64,000 nt of DNA, from the NCBI GenBank assembly GCA_905331475.1, contig CAJNYU010004027.1:1-64000 (forward strand), given 5' to 3'. Positions 1-12,500 of this stretch are shown here, piece after piece (position 1 is the stretch's first letter; every line of letters starts with the position of its first letter). The position numbers and the translations under genes are program-made. The stretch comes from Rotaria socialis (lineage: Eukaryota > Rotifera > Eurotatoria > Philodinida > Philodinidae). The notes beneath the pieces were generated by a model. That model searched no databases and had not been told where the DNA came from. It saw only the letters and a program-made list of their open reading frames with translations.

Positions 1-69
1 TGGTTTTCGATTATCGTCGTCGTTCATGGTTGGTTTCTTTCGTCTTTTCTTTTTGACAGACGGCGGCAT
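1..69 (-). CDS. N-terminal 23 codons of an unidentified basic protein (partial)
   Basis: On the minus strand an ATG at 69-67 opens a frame with no stop to the window edge (23 codons). The peptide starts MPPS, continues with a basic run KKKRRKK that could be a nuclear localisation signal, then has an acidic NDDD patch. The surrounding bases are much more GC-rich than the rest of the window, as often seen around a promoter or first exon. The gene would run leftward out of the window, so its product cannot be named. It could also be a chance frame, because 23 codons is weak evidence. Confidence 0.35.
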   Translation of the reverse strand, partial: MPPSVKKKRRKKPTMNDDDNRKP

Positions 70-549
70 CTGCACTCCTTCCGTCTAACGCTCCTCCTTT
101 TTCCGGACTTGCGAACGGCACAGAAATCACTGGATTGTGGTCCCCATGGTGGAGTTAACTGTAATACATAGTTTCACAAAACAGAGCAATTATATTCTGT
201 TTTTGGGACTATGACTCATCGACAACACATGTATGACAAGCCGATGATTCGTTCGCGAGGAATATTCTTATAAAAGAGGACAATTGTGTTCTGTTCTATG
301 AAACGATGCATTATAGTTAAAACTAATACTTAATTAATGCAAAAACTTTGGTATTAATATATTCTAATGCCAGTAATACTTAAGTGTTAAGTTAAAAAAT
401 TAACTCTAATGGAAAAGCATTAGTATTAGCATTACTAAATGCTCGTGCTAATTCCAATCTGTCATCCTAGTTAAGACCGAAAACTACTACATGGATCGTG
501 AATCCTTTCTTAATAGTCATTACTTCATTTGAAACTACTTTCTTGCGAA
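70..549. other. Intergenic, no gene seen
   Basis: The left part (70-140) is GC-rich and would be the 5' flank of the leftward gene. The rest is AT-rich with several TTAAT/ATTAAT stretches. An upstream exon of the papain-like gene may lie here, but no convincing splice pair was found. Confidence 0.5.
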
Positions 550-1371
550 ATGCTGGATTCCCAAGCAACAATGATAATTCTTTTAGAATTGAAACAAGAG
601 CTTCCATTATCTGGCCTAAGTCGGAATTTGCAGCCAAGGAAACTTCCTGACATGGTATACGATGCTTCCGGTCTCATTTGTCAGGCGGACGAAAACGACG
701 ATGTCTTACTGTCAGAGATCAACAGTGCTACCATCGCTACATATGTCAATATACCAACTACCACCTGTGCAGTATCTTCAAAAATAGGTTCTACGTCTTA
801 TGCCAATGCAGTTGCAGCTGTATTTCACTCGGCTATGAGTCGGATAGTAGTTCGGGAGAATGGAGTTCCAGGTTACGATAAAATAAGAAAAAAGCTGATA
901 AAGGACTATGGCGAACATGAAGTTATCATTGAAGATGTACTCAGAAAGTGGTGTCCGATTTACCGACTGCGATATGAAAGAATTGAAGAGCTCGACGCTA
1001 GACAAACCATCGAAGCCGAGCGTTCTGTCCTCGCCACATTTAGTTTATCCGAAGAAGAATGGATTGACTTCTCAAAGTTTTACAAGACATATCCAACAGG
1101 TATCCTTGAAAGGAAGGATTTAGGCATGCATAGCTCGCTAGCAAACGAATGTAATCATGCTGTCGTTTTGACAAAATCCAATACCACATATTTGACATTC
1201 ATGAACTCATGGGGAACGAGTTTTGCTGACAATGGATTTTTCAAAGTTCGAGACCAATCAGTGTTAAACCTATCTTTCTATGATGTTTATTGGACTTTGG
1301 AAGACCTGAAAGAAAGCGAGATAAGAGCATTTCAGTCAATGTGCGCAGAAGTTGAACGAGAAATCACATAA
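550..1371 (+). CDS. Papain-family (C1) cysteine protease-like protein with Ser at the nucleophile position
   Basis: Intronless frame of 273 residues from the ATG at 550; the same frame is open slightly upstream to a TTG at 529, so an upstream exon is possible. The papain landmarks come in order: a GSTSYANA block at residues about 80-88 where the family has GSxCYA or GSCWAF, then NHAVV with the catalytic His (codon 1156-1158, residue 203), then MNSWGTSFADNGFF with the catalytic Asn (codon 1204-1206, residue 219). The codon expected to encode the nucleophilic Cys is TCT, Ser (796-798, residue 83), one base from TGT. No propeptide or signal peptide is visible. Family knowledge says Cys is essential for C1 proteolysis, so I infer a pseudoprotease, a serine variant or early decay. 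The rest of the frame is intact and ends in a normal stop. Confidence 0.8.
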   Translation: MLDSQATMIILLELKQELPLSGLSRNLQPRKLPDMVYDASGLICQADENDDVLLSEINSATIATYVNIPTTTCAVSSKIGSTSYANAVAAVFHSAMSRIVVRENGVPGYDKIRKKLIKDYGEHEVIIEDVLRKWCPIYRLRYERIEELDARQTIEAERSVLATFSLSEEEWIDFSKFYKTYPTGILERKDLGMHSSLANECNHAVVLTKSNTTYLTFMNSWGTSFADNGFFKVRDQSVLNLSFYDVYWTLEDLKESEIRAFQSMCAEVEREIT

Positions 1372-1444
1372 AATTTACCAAAAAATTTAAAAGACCTGCT
1401 GTACAAATGCCAAAAATGTCAACAGTCTTCTTCAGTAGAGCAAT

Positions 1445-1491
1445 AGGGTGTGGGTGTGGGTATTGATATTTTTCATCCACATCCACAGCCT
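1445..1491. repeat. Telomere-like inverted repeat, copy 1
   Basis: Left arm AGGGTGTGGGTGTGGGT (1445-1461). The right arm (1475-1491) is its reverse complement with 3 mismatches in 17. The loop is about 13 nt. The unit is TGTGGG, known as the bdelloid telomere repeat. Confidence 0.75.
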
Positions 1492-1749
1492 ATAAACGAT
1501 ATGACAATTAAAAATTCAAATGCAATTATTAGCACGGATAAATTTTAAATAAATTTTTCTCGACATCGACAGCTGGTCTTAGAAATGGATGCTTATAAAA
1601 GAAAATCAAGAATTGAAATGATAATATTTTTGTCGGATAACAAAGAAGCAAATGTCGAGACATTTGTCAATGCTAAGGGACGAAATCTGAGTTATTCGAA
1701 ATATTTTTCAATGTAATGAGATAATTTTATTGAGCGTAGAGAACGTATT

Positions 1750-2200
1750 AAAACGCATTCTATTTTTCTAAAATTGATTTTTCAATGCCTAAGAAAGCAG
1801 TCGGCAATTTGGAGAATGACAGAGAACGCGTTCTTTTCTTTATAAGAGTGCTATTGGCATATCTGGAAAGATTCCATGAACTAGAAGAATCCGTTCTCAG
1901 GTAATTCTCAAAAGAACGTTAAAGAAAGTGATCTCTTTTTGATGGAAGCCGTTTTTGACTGTTCCATAAAGAACGAAAAGAAACACATTCTAATAATTTT
2001 TGGAAGGGTTGGAAACGATTTCTGCTGGAATGAAGAACAATTTTTGGATAGAGCAGAAAGCATTCTGTAATATTGTGGAACGGCAAAGAATGCGTTCCTT
2101 TGAATGTAGAACATGTTTGTTTTGTTTGTGAACGCTTTCCCTAAACTGCAGAACGCGTTCTTTAAGTAAAGGACAAGCTTCTATGTTTTCATGAACGCGT
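1750..2200. repeat. Cluster of GAACGCGTTC-like palindromes
   Basis: The 12-mer AGAACGCGTTCT occurs exactly at 1823-1834 and 2150-2161. Near-matches of the form GAAYGCRTTC lie between and beside them, for example near 1753, 1890, 2062, 2087 and 2190. The spacing is irregular, so this is a decayed repeat or binding-site cluster rather than a clean tandem array. Confidence 0.45.
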
Positions 2201-2658
2201 TTGTCTCCGTTATTTTTCATCAATATTTTCCACTGGGTATGTCTCTCATTGAAATTTGTGGAGAAATTTGCAACTAAAATATGTTTAAAAAAAGATTTCG
2301 ACTTAGACGAGCATATGCATGTCTAAACCATTGTTATCACTTTCAATGATAAGCTTCGAGCATTTCAAAAGAATTACTGTTTGATAACTATTTCAAACAT
2401 CATAAAATCACTTTTCAATTTTATTCAACAAATCTTTCAAGGTAAACTTCTTTTTGCATAGGTATGCATTCATAAATATTATCCAGACAAGGATTGAACC
2501 CCATAATTAGACCAAATAATCAATTGTTAAGTAATTCGATGACATGTGTAAATTCACTGGCTCAAACGATGATAAAGTTTAGTTTTGTAAGATAATAACC
2601 AAAATCAATTCATATGGCAAAAGCGCTTTATGGGAACAAAACCAGACTTTCAATCCCG

Positions 2659-2681
2659 CATGTCATCTCGTAGATGACATG
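2659..2681. repeat. Perfect short hairpin
   Basis: CATGTCATCT and AGATGACATG are exact 10-bp inverted arms separated by 3 nt. No flanking transposon structure or gene end explains it. Confidence 0.5.
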
Positions 2682-3540
2682 AAGAACACGAAACAAGTTT
2701 TTTTCGTTCTGTCGTCTTCTTCGACGACGTATATCATATGTTGTATTCTAAGAAAAAGACGAAGGGGCTAAATGGCACCAAAATGGGTTTACACTGGAAT
2801 TTTTTTTAAATTCTATTTTGTAGAAAATCAACTTTAGTAACTAAAGCATTCAAACTTTTATCATTTATTCATCGAATTTCTATTATTTAGACAATGCTTG
2901 ATTTTCTCAATAATTGAAATTTAATTTGATTTCCTGCATTAAATTGAAACTTGAATGCCAGGCTTTTATTTTCAAAAAAGTAGAAATCTATCACTGAATT
3001 CGTATTGGCATTTCTAGAGTATCGCTTGCAAATTCATATAGGTATTCTATATTTGACAGTGTATATGTATATTGACTTCAATATATATAGAGTCAAATAC
3101 AGTTGATCGTGACGACAGAACGCAAAAGAGAGGGATTGAATTTCTTTTTTTCTTCTTCATACAGAACGCAAGAAAATGACTGGATTGAAAAGGTTAAAGA
3201 AAAGAATAAATAACGATACAGCTGCATTATATTAATTCCATCTTTCTTTATGTAACCATGGATTTGCTTCTTTTTTATTCAAAGACGAAGACAAAATTGG
3301 CCTAACCGCGCATTCACATTAATTTAATTTATTATTTTCTCCTATTTTAGATTATATAAACTACTAGTTTGCATCAGTCAATCTTTATTAAGCTTATTTA
3401 TTTCTCGTGAAGGAAAAAGTAAGAACGAAAAAGTTTGCTTTTCACTCATAGATTTGTATTTCTTTTTTGACCTTTTTGAAATAATCCAGCAAATATTTTC
3501 TGCTTTTTATTATAGAGTCCAGTCAACAGAAGTTATTTCG

Positions 3541-6500
3541 ATGACCGGAATTATCAGATTGTTCTCCAAATTATGGAATTCGGAGAAAGAAATATCAGAA
3601 TCAGCTAGTTATATTGGGGAAGTTTTTGATGATAATAGTGAGGGACAATTATTTTTTGATACAGTTATTTCTAGGTTCGAAAATTATGATATATCGAACC
3701 GAGCTCATCAAAACAAATATTTTTCGACAGATATTGATTATATTATTGAATGTGCACTAACAAGTTTAACATCATCGGAACATTCTGAACGATTGTCAAA
3801 GCAAATTGATGCATTTTTTTATATTTATCGTCGAGTTGTAGAATACAATTCTTATCATAAAAAATCTGACTCTCAGTTGAAAGAATTTCAAGAAAAACTA
3901 CTTCAGGAATCAGGAAATGCGTTCAAATCAACAAAAGGTTCGAAACCGTGTCTTTCTATAACAAACAAAGATTTGATAGAACGGATGAATATTCAACAAC
4001 ATCTAGCTGCAATTACAGAAATCAAAGATATAGAAAAATTATTTACATTCTTCGCTCTTTGCAATTTATCATTCCAATCATCGTTACTGGTCTACGGTGA
4101 CATTCGTCTTCAGTGGATTAATATATTATCGAAAATACGCCAGTGGAAAATTTCACTCGTTAGTTTTATTTCCCATTACATAGAATATAAACTAGTATTC
4201 GAAAGATTTCCATTCGACATACCTGCGTTAATACATCTTATACGGGTAATCCATCACTCAAAGAGCACTGATGTATCACCGTTTGATATTTTCCATAGCA
4301 TTCTAAATGAATTGAATTTAGATCATAAAGAGTTCTTTAATCTATTTCTGACTACATTTGGTGAAGGTGTAAAAAATAAACGTTACAAAGAACCCCACAT
4401 TTGCCAACTACTTCGATTGCTAACCGAACGAGAAGATTTATTAAGCATGTATTTATCTACATATGCATCACATGTATCAATATATGATTTATGGGACATG
4501 TTTTTATATCTGAGCACGGCTGGTGAGATTAATCAAACAATGGAAAAACAACTTGTTTTGATTTTAAATCAGCGAATTGAAAAAGTTTCAGTTGTAGCTT
4601 TCAAAGCAAATTATAAGTTGGCTGATACATGTTTAAAAGAAATCAAAGATGAAAATCATCCAACTTTTATTAGAATAGTTGACACAGTACTATACACATT
4701 TCTCAACAAACAGCTTAATGATGATCAATACTCCTGGAAATTCACGTTGTATGATTTACAAGACTTACTGGGTATTACTCTTAGATTTTTGTCGACAATT
4801 GATCTTCAACAACAATCTTGTTTACTTATTATCCAACATTTATTTAAACTGGATAAGAATGTAACAACAAAGTTTACAAGAATAAAAGATCTATTTAAAA
4901 GATTGAATGATCTTGATCAAAATTTATGTGAAAGAAATGATCCTGCTTGTATCATACGGGATGAATGGTTAAATGACTATAGTTTTTATATTCCCCAAGA
5001 TTGGTTGACGTTAACCAAAAATGATTATCAAACTCTTAGAGCTATTCATCACAACAATCGTTGGTCAATTCATATTTGGTCAAGACTTATTATCTTGAGT
5101 CTGTCGAAATTAGAAGCCAATAAATGGAACGAAACGATTTCACAACTAAATCACTGGATGATCAGTGTCAAGCATGATATTTTCGAGGTCAACGATACTT
5201 TAACAATTATTTTCGTTAAGAATATATTTGATATTGTTATTTCCAAGCATACAAAATCTGTTTTGTTTGCTTCGAATATCGAATCGATCCTGAATTATAT
5301 TCTGCACGCTAGCCAAGACAAGCATTATTTAATCGATATAAAACAAGTAGATGATTTCATTCAGAACGTACACCATTCGATCAAGGACATTTTATCACTC
5401 AATAGTAAGTTCAGTTTATTAGAATTTCTTATCGTAAACTTGTAACCTCCAATAACTTGAAAGAAGGTGAAGATAAATAAAAATGGATAAAATGCTACCT
5501 AGTCCAACTGTTGATTAATATGCTAGAGAAGAAAACACTTCACTCTGAAATGAATGAATATATCGCTCTGTAAAGTATACACATTGTTCAATTGATCACC
5601 AATGTCTACCAGAAAGCTAGTAGAGTATCAATTTTGACTCTCAAGGTTTCTTTTTGTTGAAAATTATTTCTGTTCTATGAGCGTTTATTCACATAAAATT
5701 TTGATTGAATCCCATATTCTTTTCAATAATATTCTTCTCAGAACAGTTTAACCATATAAGTGCTACTGTGTTAACTGATCAAGTTCGTCTTGCTAGTAAA
5801 ATTATGAAAATGGAGTTAGTTTAAGAAAAACCACTATTTTACAACGCCTAAAGTATCTGTTAAGAAAACAGTGTATGGTGAAAGTGTTCTTTTTTAATTA
5901 TAGGCGCACGTACAACATATCATGGGATGTTATCTATGTCAAACGTTATTTATTTCCTTCCGTTTTGCGATTTGAAAAACATGCTCACTTTATCAGATCT
6001 GCAACGTTATAAATTTCCTGTTACAACAGCACAAATCCATGCCATTGTTTCTATAGACAAGCCAAACGATATCGATATATCTGTGACTGATCGAAAAGAG
6101 GAATTTTTCCGCCGTTTTATACAACAAGTTAATGTATGGTTAGAATGGTTTGACAAATTTATCGACATTTTTCACCATATCACTGAATGGCTTAAAACCC
6201 GGAAATTACAAAGGGCTGAACAGTTGCTTAATGATATCCATACAATAAAAAAAGATTCAATGGTTAGTGTCATTAAAATAAAAACAATCATTCAAGATAT
6301 TGTGGAACTACTAAAACCTTTCAAGAATCTTCATCGCCTTTGTGATTTATTCAATTGTATGAACTCATTCGAGAATATTGATTCTGGTACTTTAAGCAAT
6401 GAAGAACAACGGAAGTCTTATATTGAAGACCTAAAAACATTTCACACGAACAATACATTCACAGTCAATGCTAAAACTAAACATGAACATTGTCACCCGA

Positions 6501-9500
6501 TTGGTGCTCGTCGAGTTGTTCGCTGGTCGCTCGCTTGTGAAAAACTTGAATGTAACATCAACATAGAATATCGAATTAATACACCTCGTATTAACAGTTA
6601 CACGTTGTTTTCCAAAGAAAAAATTCCTCTTGATAAAAAGGTTTTACGAGGTGAATTTAAAACACAGCGAGATGGCGATTTAATAATCACTATTAACAAT
6701 CAAAATGGAGGCGCTCCACGGACAATTTGGTATCAATGTAAAACAGCGCCATTTTCAACGTGTCATCTATTTGATGGCATCTTTTTTATGCTTCGTCAAC
6801 AGTATTTCGAACAATCAATTGAAAATATTAAAGATAAAGATTTGAGTGATTTAATTGATAAAGTTTTCTCTTTTATCGATAGGCTTTTAAATGGTGATAT
6901 CACTTTACAGGAAATGGACTATCTTAAAACCGTTTTTCACGATAAAAATATCGATGTTAAAGAAGAAGTCAAGATATTGTTTGCTAACCGTTTAATCATA
7001 GACAATAAACGAGAAACAACGAGAACAACAACAACAGCAGAAATTATATCACAAGGCCAAAATGACCAAAAAATTGAGCAAGTTTGCGAGTGGTTACGAA
7101 CTTATCAATACTATAGTTATCTTAATATTATAATTGATTGTGTACAAAAATTTGATATAATTTTAAATAGTGATAAAAATGATGAATCAATTGATAATTT
7201 ACAAGAAATGAATATCAACGAAAATTGTTCTCTTAAAAAAATCTCAGAAACATATAAAGATCTTTATGAACGTTTTCAAAAGTTAACCAATCATCATTTA
7301 CAATTGATTAAAGCGATTTCTGAATGTTCCCATGTCGTCCAAATGATAAAAAAATTTGATTTATATTCTACCCAAGGCTTACGTCGATTTCTGGAATTAC
7401 GAGATAATTTAACAACACAATTTCAATTACAAGAACGCAATAATATGATTCTTAATTCATTGATTATTAGCTATGCTTTATGTGAACCATTTGTTCGTCA
7501 AGTAGAAAATTTAGAAGAATTTGTAGATAATCTTGCAAAATTATCAAATATTGATGAAACTTCATTGGAACATATTAAAGGTAAAACAAAATGCTTTAAT
7601 TTTTTCAAAAATCGAAATACTTTTTAAGCGATTAAATAGTTTTAATCTCATACATCGAGTTTAAACTACTATGGATTTCTCGGTAATTGTATTGTAACTA
7701 TCGTTCTGAATTTAATCTTACTCATTTAAAAAATGGTAACAATAACAAACTTTACACTTTCAACCAAGAGTCATCCTATGATAGATTAATATAGAATTAG
7801 TATATCCTTCAAACACAATAAATATGAAAACTACAATGAGTCATGATATGAAGCAAAAGATGATTAGAAACTGAATAAGAGAAGACAGAGTGACATTGTA
7901 CAATTTATTTTATCCGCTGCTCAAGACAAACCGAAGCTTTTTCTATTTCAACATAAAAAATAGACATGTACCTACCAATCGAAGAGCACGATTACAAATT
8001 ATAGGCTATTTTTGGATGTGGGTTTGGGTGGCTTTTCAACTGAAACATGACACACCCACACCCGAACATATCTTTTAAAATTAAAATTCTTGTTTTTATT
8101 CAGACAGATACTTTGAATTCTTTTGTATACGAGAAACAAAGCATAATTTTACTAATTTAATCGTTTTCTTTTAGTTGTCAATGAAAATATACAAGTTGTA
8201 AATATGTGGTTATCAGCAGAAGCAACAACGATGTTAGATAATGCTCTGATCACCATGGAACATTTATACAAAGCGGGAACAGTACAAATTCGTTTACGCA
8301 ATTTAATGAATGAGCAATCCTATTTTGAAATCGTACATTCAATTGATACATTATCAACAGAATTCAACAGTTCAAACGAATCCAATTCTGGTGAAAAAGA
8401 TAAACATATACAACAGAAAGAGACAATAAAATTCACATTATCAATGGCTGATATTGCCGATCATAAACGTCAATTAACATTTTGTAACGTCGATCTAAAG
8501 CAACATATGATTGACAAAAAGATATTATTAGAAGAACAATTGAAACAATTGGATACTATTGAAAAAATTTACTTAACGCTTTTAAAACTTGAAAAAGCTG
8601 GTCATCCAAATTTTCAATTGAAAGAATACAATTATGAAATCTATGATCGACCAGGTAGAATTTTAGATAGACAACAACTCATATTGTAGTTTTTATGTTT
8701 TGATTTTAGGTACACTTAACACAATATTGTCCGATTTGAAAAGTAACGAAGAGGGTAGTGAACAAAAACTTAAACAAGAAATTAGAAATCGAACACAATA
8801 TTTTCAAGCAAAATTTACTAAATTCGAAGCTGATTATGACATATGGATAAGAGATTTAGAAAAATCTCGATGTCAAAGTCCATTATTAAAATTATTTTCA
8901 AATCATCAAGTTATGATTATGTTCATTTTATTGACAACATCACCACGAGAAAATAAAGTTCAACTGAAGTTTTTAGAGAAATTATTTTCATTAAAAGATC
9001 TTGACCTTAAAAACGACGAACAATTTAACTTAACTATTCTCTGTTTATTTCATTATTTACAATCATTGAGAATCAAAGATTGCAATTTATCTAATGATCA
9101 TATAATTAATCTTTATAACAAATATAAAATAGAATATAATAATTCAAAAAATGAAGATCTACAACCAGAAAACTTACAAAAATTATGTTCTTTTCTGGAA
9201 GATTTATTCAATAAAGGAAAAGAATTGTTAGCAGAAAATGCTACAAATAGTGAAAATCTACAATTTCTAATTACATTAAATTCGCCAGAACGAACACAAG
9301 ATAAAATTGAACTTGAGAATGACTTTGATATGGATACATGTTGTATTCTTTTAAATATTTTTAATGATCGATTACCAGCTGATTATCAAATACTGTGGTG
9401 TTCTGTCTCAACAGATGATGATATTAGATTATTTTTTTCACGTGTACGAACTTTTCCATGTTTGACATTTGTTGTCATGGATATTGATAAAATGCATCAT

Positions 9501-12500
9501 CGACTTCGAGAATTATTATTAAATGAACAAGATTCATTAGTAAAACAATCTGAACGACATGGAACAATTTACTACTTTTCAAGAGAATTAATATCTTTTA
9601 GAAAAGGTTTACGACCATTTTATATAAAACAACAATATCGAGATTCATCTAATACTTATTCAAAATTTATGACATTACTGCGAAACAATAATTTTACACC
9701 ACCGCAAATCAAAATTATATATGGAAAAGCTGGCATTGGTATGAAATTCTATTCCATATTACTTTCTTCGTTCATTTAAAATTCGTTGTTTTATTTATAG
9801 GAAAAACTCATTTCATCAAAACAAAATATAAAAATCATAACACATCATGTGTAAGTATTAATGATAAATTAAATCTGTCATCATTGATCAGTACATTTTT
9901 ATCGTTGGAATCGAAAACATCAAATAAGCAGCTGTCAATCTATTTTAATATTTCTATTCATGCACATTTTAAACAACTGAATCATGCATTTTTTTCTTTA
10001 TTTGCATGCAGTTCATTAAATGATCATAGTACTGGTCTTACATTTTCACCATCGATAACAAAATCATGGGAATTTATTATTGAAGTTCCGTATATAGATA
10101 AATGTAATTTAACGATTAAAAGAAACTTTGATCAAATATTACCAATACTATCGATTATGTCATCAAATAGTTTAGAAGAAGTTACTGATGCTAATTATCA
10201 ATTATTTATTGGTGAAGAAGAAGAACTTGTTGCAAGATTTCTGAAAGCTTATGAAAATCAAACGATTGATCGCTTTTTAACAGAAGATGATTCTGGTGAA
10301 GAGCAATCTGTGAATTTTGATCGATTAACAGATCATAATGAATGTCGTCAACATATTTACAAATGTATAGAAAAATACGCTCCAGAACTGCCAAGAAATA
10401 AAATTTTTGAACTTTCGTTTACTAAATTTCTGCATCGTCGTATTCGATTCTTTACTGGGTTCCATTATTGTCTTAATATGACTATTGAACGTCTGGGTTC
10501 AACTACTATGACACAAATGATAAATGAAGCAAAGCATCTAACCCAAATAAGCTTTCTTTCAACTGATTATCCTCGTATTTATCTTGTCTATGATCCAGCA
10601 TTTTCATTACATGTATTACATAATGATTGGAATACAGTTCCTTTAACATTAAAAGCTCTTTTCAAAAATGACGATCCATCAAAAAGCAGTCAATATAAAA
10701 ATAAAAATTTTTTTATCATATGTTTATCATGGTTAGTACATATTCCTTATAATTTATTCGAAAACATAATGATCCAAGCAAATTTTATTTTGACAGAAAA
10801 TTTTTCTTATAAACTTTTTCATGTTCATGAAAGAAAATTAACAAAATTAGCTCTAATTATTGAAGGTGAGACTGGCGTTGGAAAAACTTTTCTTCTTAAG
10901 TTTTATTCTTTATTACTTAATGCTAATGTAACTCATGGTACACTGGATAATAAACTTGCCCCAAGAACTGTTGAGCGTACTGGCTTGTGGTTATTAAGAT
11001 ATTTTTTCGAAGAACCCATAGAAAATAAGCAAACGCGAAAAGGAATCTTAGAAAATCATACGAATTTATTAAATATATTCCTGCGACAAATAGAATCAAT
11101 CTTACATGGTTCAAAAAATAAAAATGATCATGAAATAGATGAGCTTCTAGAAGATAATGATCAAGTCAATTCTCAATTGTTAACAGAAATAAAACAATCT
11201 TTAGAAAAATTAGAATATAATGATAGCATTTTACGATGCATTTGGAAAACAATTATTACTATTTTACATGAAAATGAACAAAATCTTGCGAAAAAAACCC
11301 TTATTGAAGTACATCAATTTGTAACATCACACTTAATCGATTATCCATTAATTGAAGCTAGTCCACAATTGCTAAAGTTATTAGAAGAATCAAATCCACT
11401 GACAGTTGAATCATCAATTGACGTTTTCAATGAATTCATAAGTCATACTCGTGTTAAACCGCTATTTTACCGTCTTCTCTTACATCCTGGTGTAACTGAA
11501 GAACAAATCAAAGATTTCATGTTTCCTATTTCTCAACTAGCGGAACAAATGCCTGATATTGAATTAGTCGTCTTTTTCGATGAAGTTAATACATCTTCTT
11601 GTCTTGGTTTGTTTAAAGAAATGTTTATGGATGGTACATTACATGGAATTAGTTTACCGAAAAATATCTTCTTTACTGCAGCCATTAACCCATCAATAAA
11701 TCCTAATGAGCCTCACAAACATTCAAAAGATGATTTTCATGTTCATCGTCGTGATTATATTGTACATGAATTACCACAATCATTAGATAATCTCAAAGTT
11801 TCTTATGGAATACTAGATTTAAATACACTAGAAGATTATATAAAACAAAAAATATCAAAATTCACTGTTAATTCAACAACAGATGCTCAAAAACAAGTTT
11901 CATTAGATAAATATGCACAAGATACGCTTACTCAATCTATTCTTAAAGCACAACAGTTTTGTGAAGAACATCTCGGTATGCTTTTTTGTAAACAATTTCA
12001 AAAAATAATCGTAACTAAATTCGTTTGGGATAAAAATTTTGTAATTTGCGTGTGAAATGAAAATGAGATGATTTCGAAAACAAAACCAATGAGAATCTGC
12101 ATGACAAATAGAAACCTACACTCGATCATGATTGTAACAAGGGGAATAATCAGTTTTCTGACGCAAAAAAGCTTATTAAATAGTTGAAAATGGAAAAATT
12201 GATTTTGGCATTATATTTTCTAAATGATTCTCTTTCTCATAATGCATAGTATAATGAAGGAAATCTTTCTTCTTGATTCAGACAAATGTTGTGATTCAAG
12301 GCAAGCGAAGATTTTCATACATATGTATCCTTTAGTCCATTTTGTGATAGAAGCGTTAAATGGCTCCAAAATCATAGTTTACATGCATTTCCACATTTTT
12401 AACGAGCCTAGAACAATTTATGGATTCTCATATCCAGGAACAAAAAGCTGAAGCTGACAATCGTAATCATGAAATTTCTTGTTTATGATGAGTGTTCTAT

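Larger units (their letters stand above)
1372..3540. other. Intergenic, gene-poor, with short palindromes
   Basis: About 2.2 kb without a credible gene; the small frames at 1908-2223 are antisense readings of a repetitive patch. It holds a telomere-like inverted repeat (1445-1491), a cluster of GAACGCGTTC-type palindromes (about 1750-2200) and a perfect hairpin (2659-2681). A TATTATAG-type acceptor near 3515, just before the next ATG, may end a 5'UTR intron of the RNF213-like gene. Confidence 0.6.

Noticed and set aside
2490..2505. tRNA B-box-like GGATTGAACCCC
   Set aside because: No matching A box or cloverleaf could be found at the right distance.
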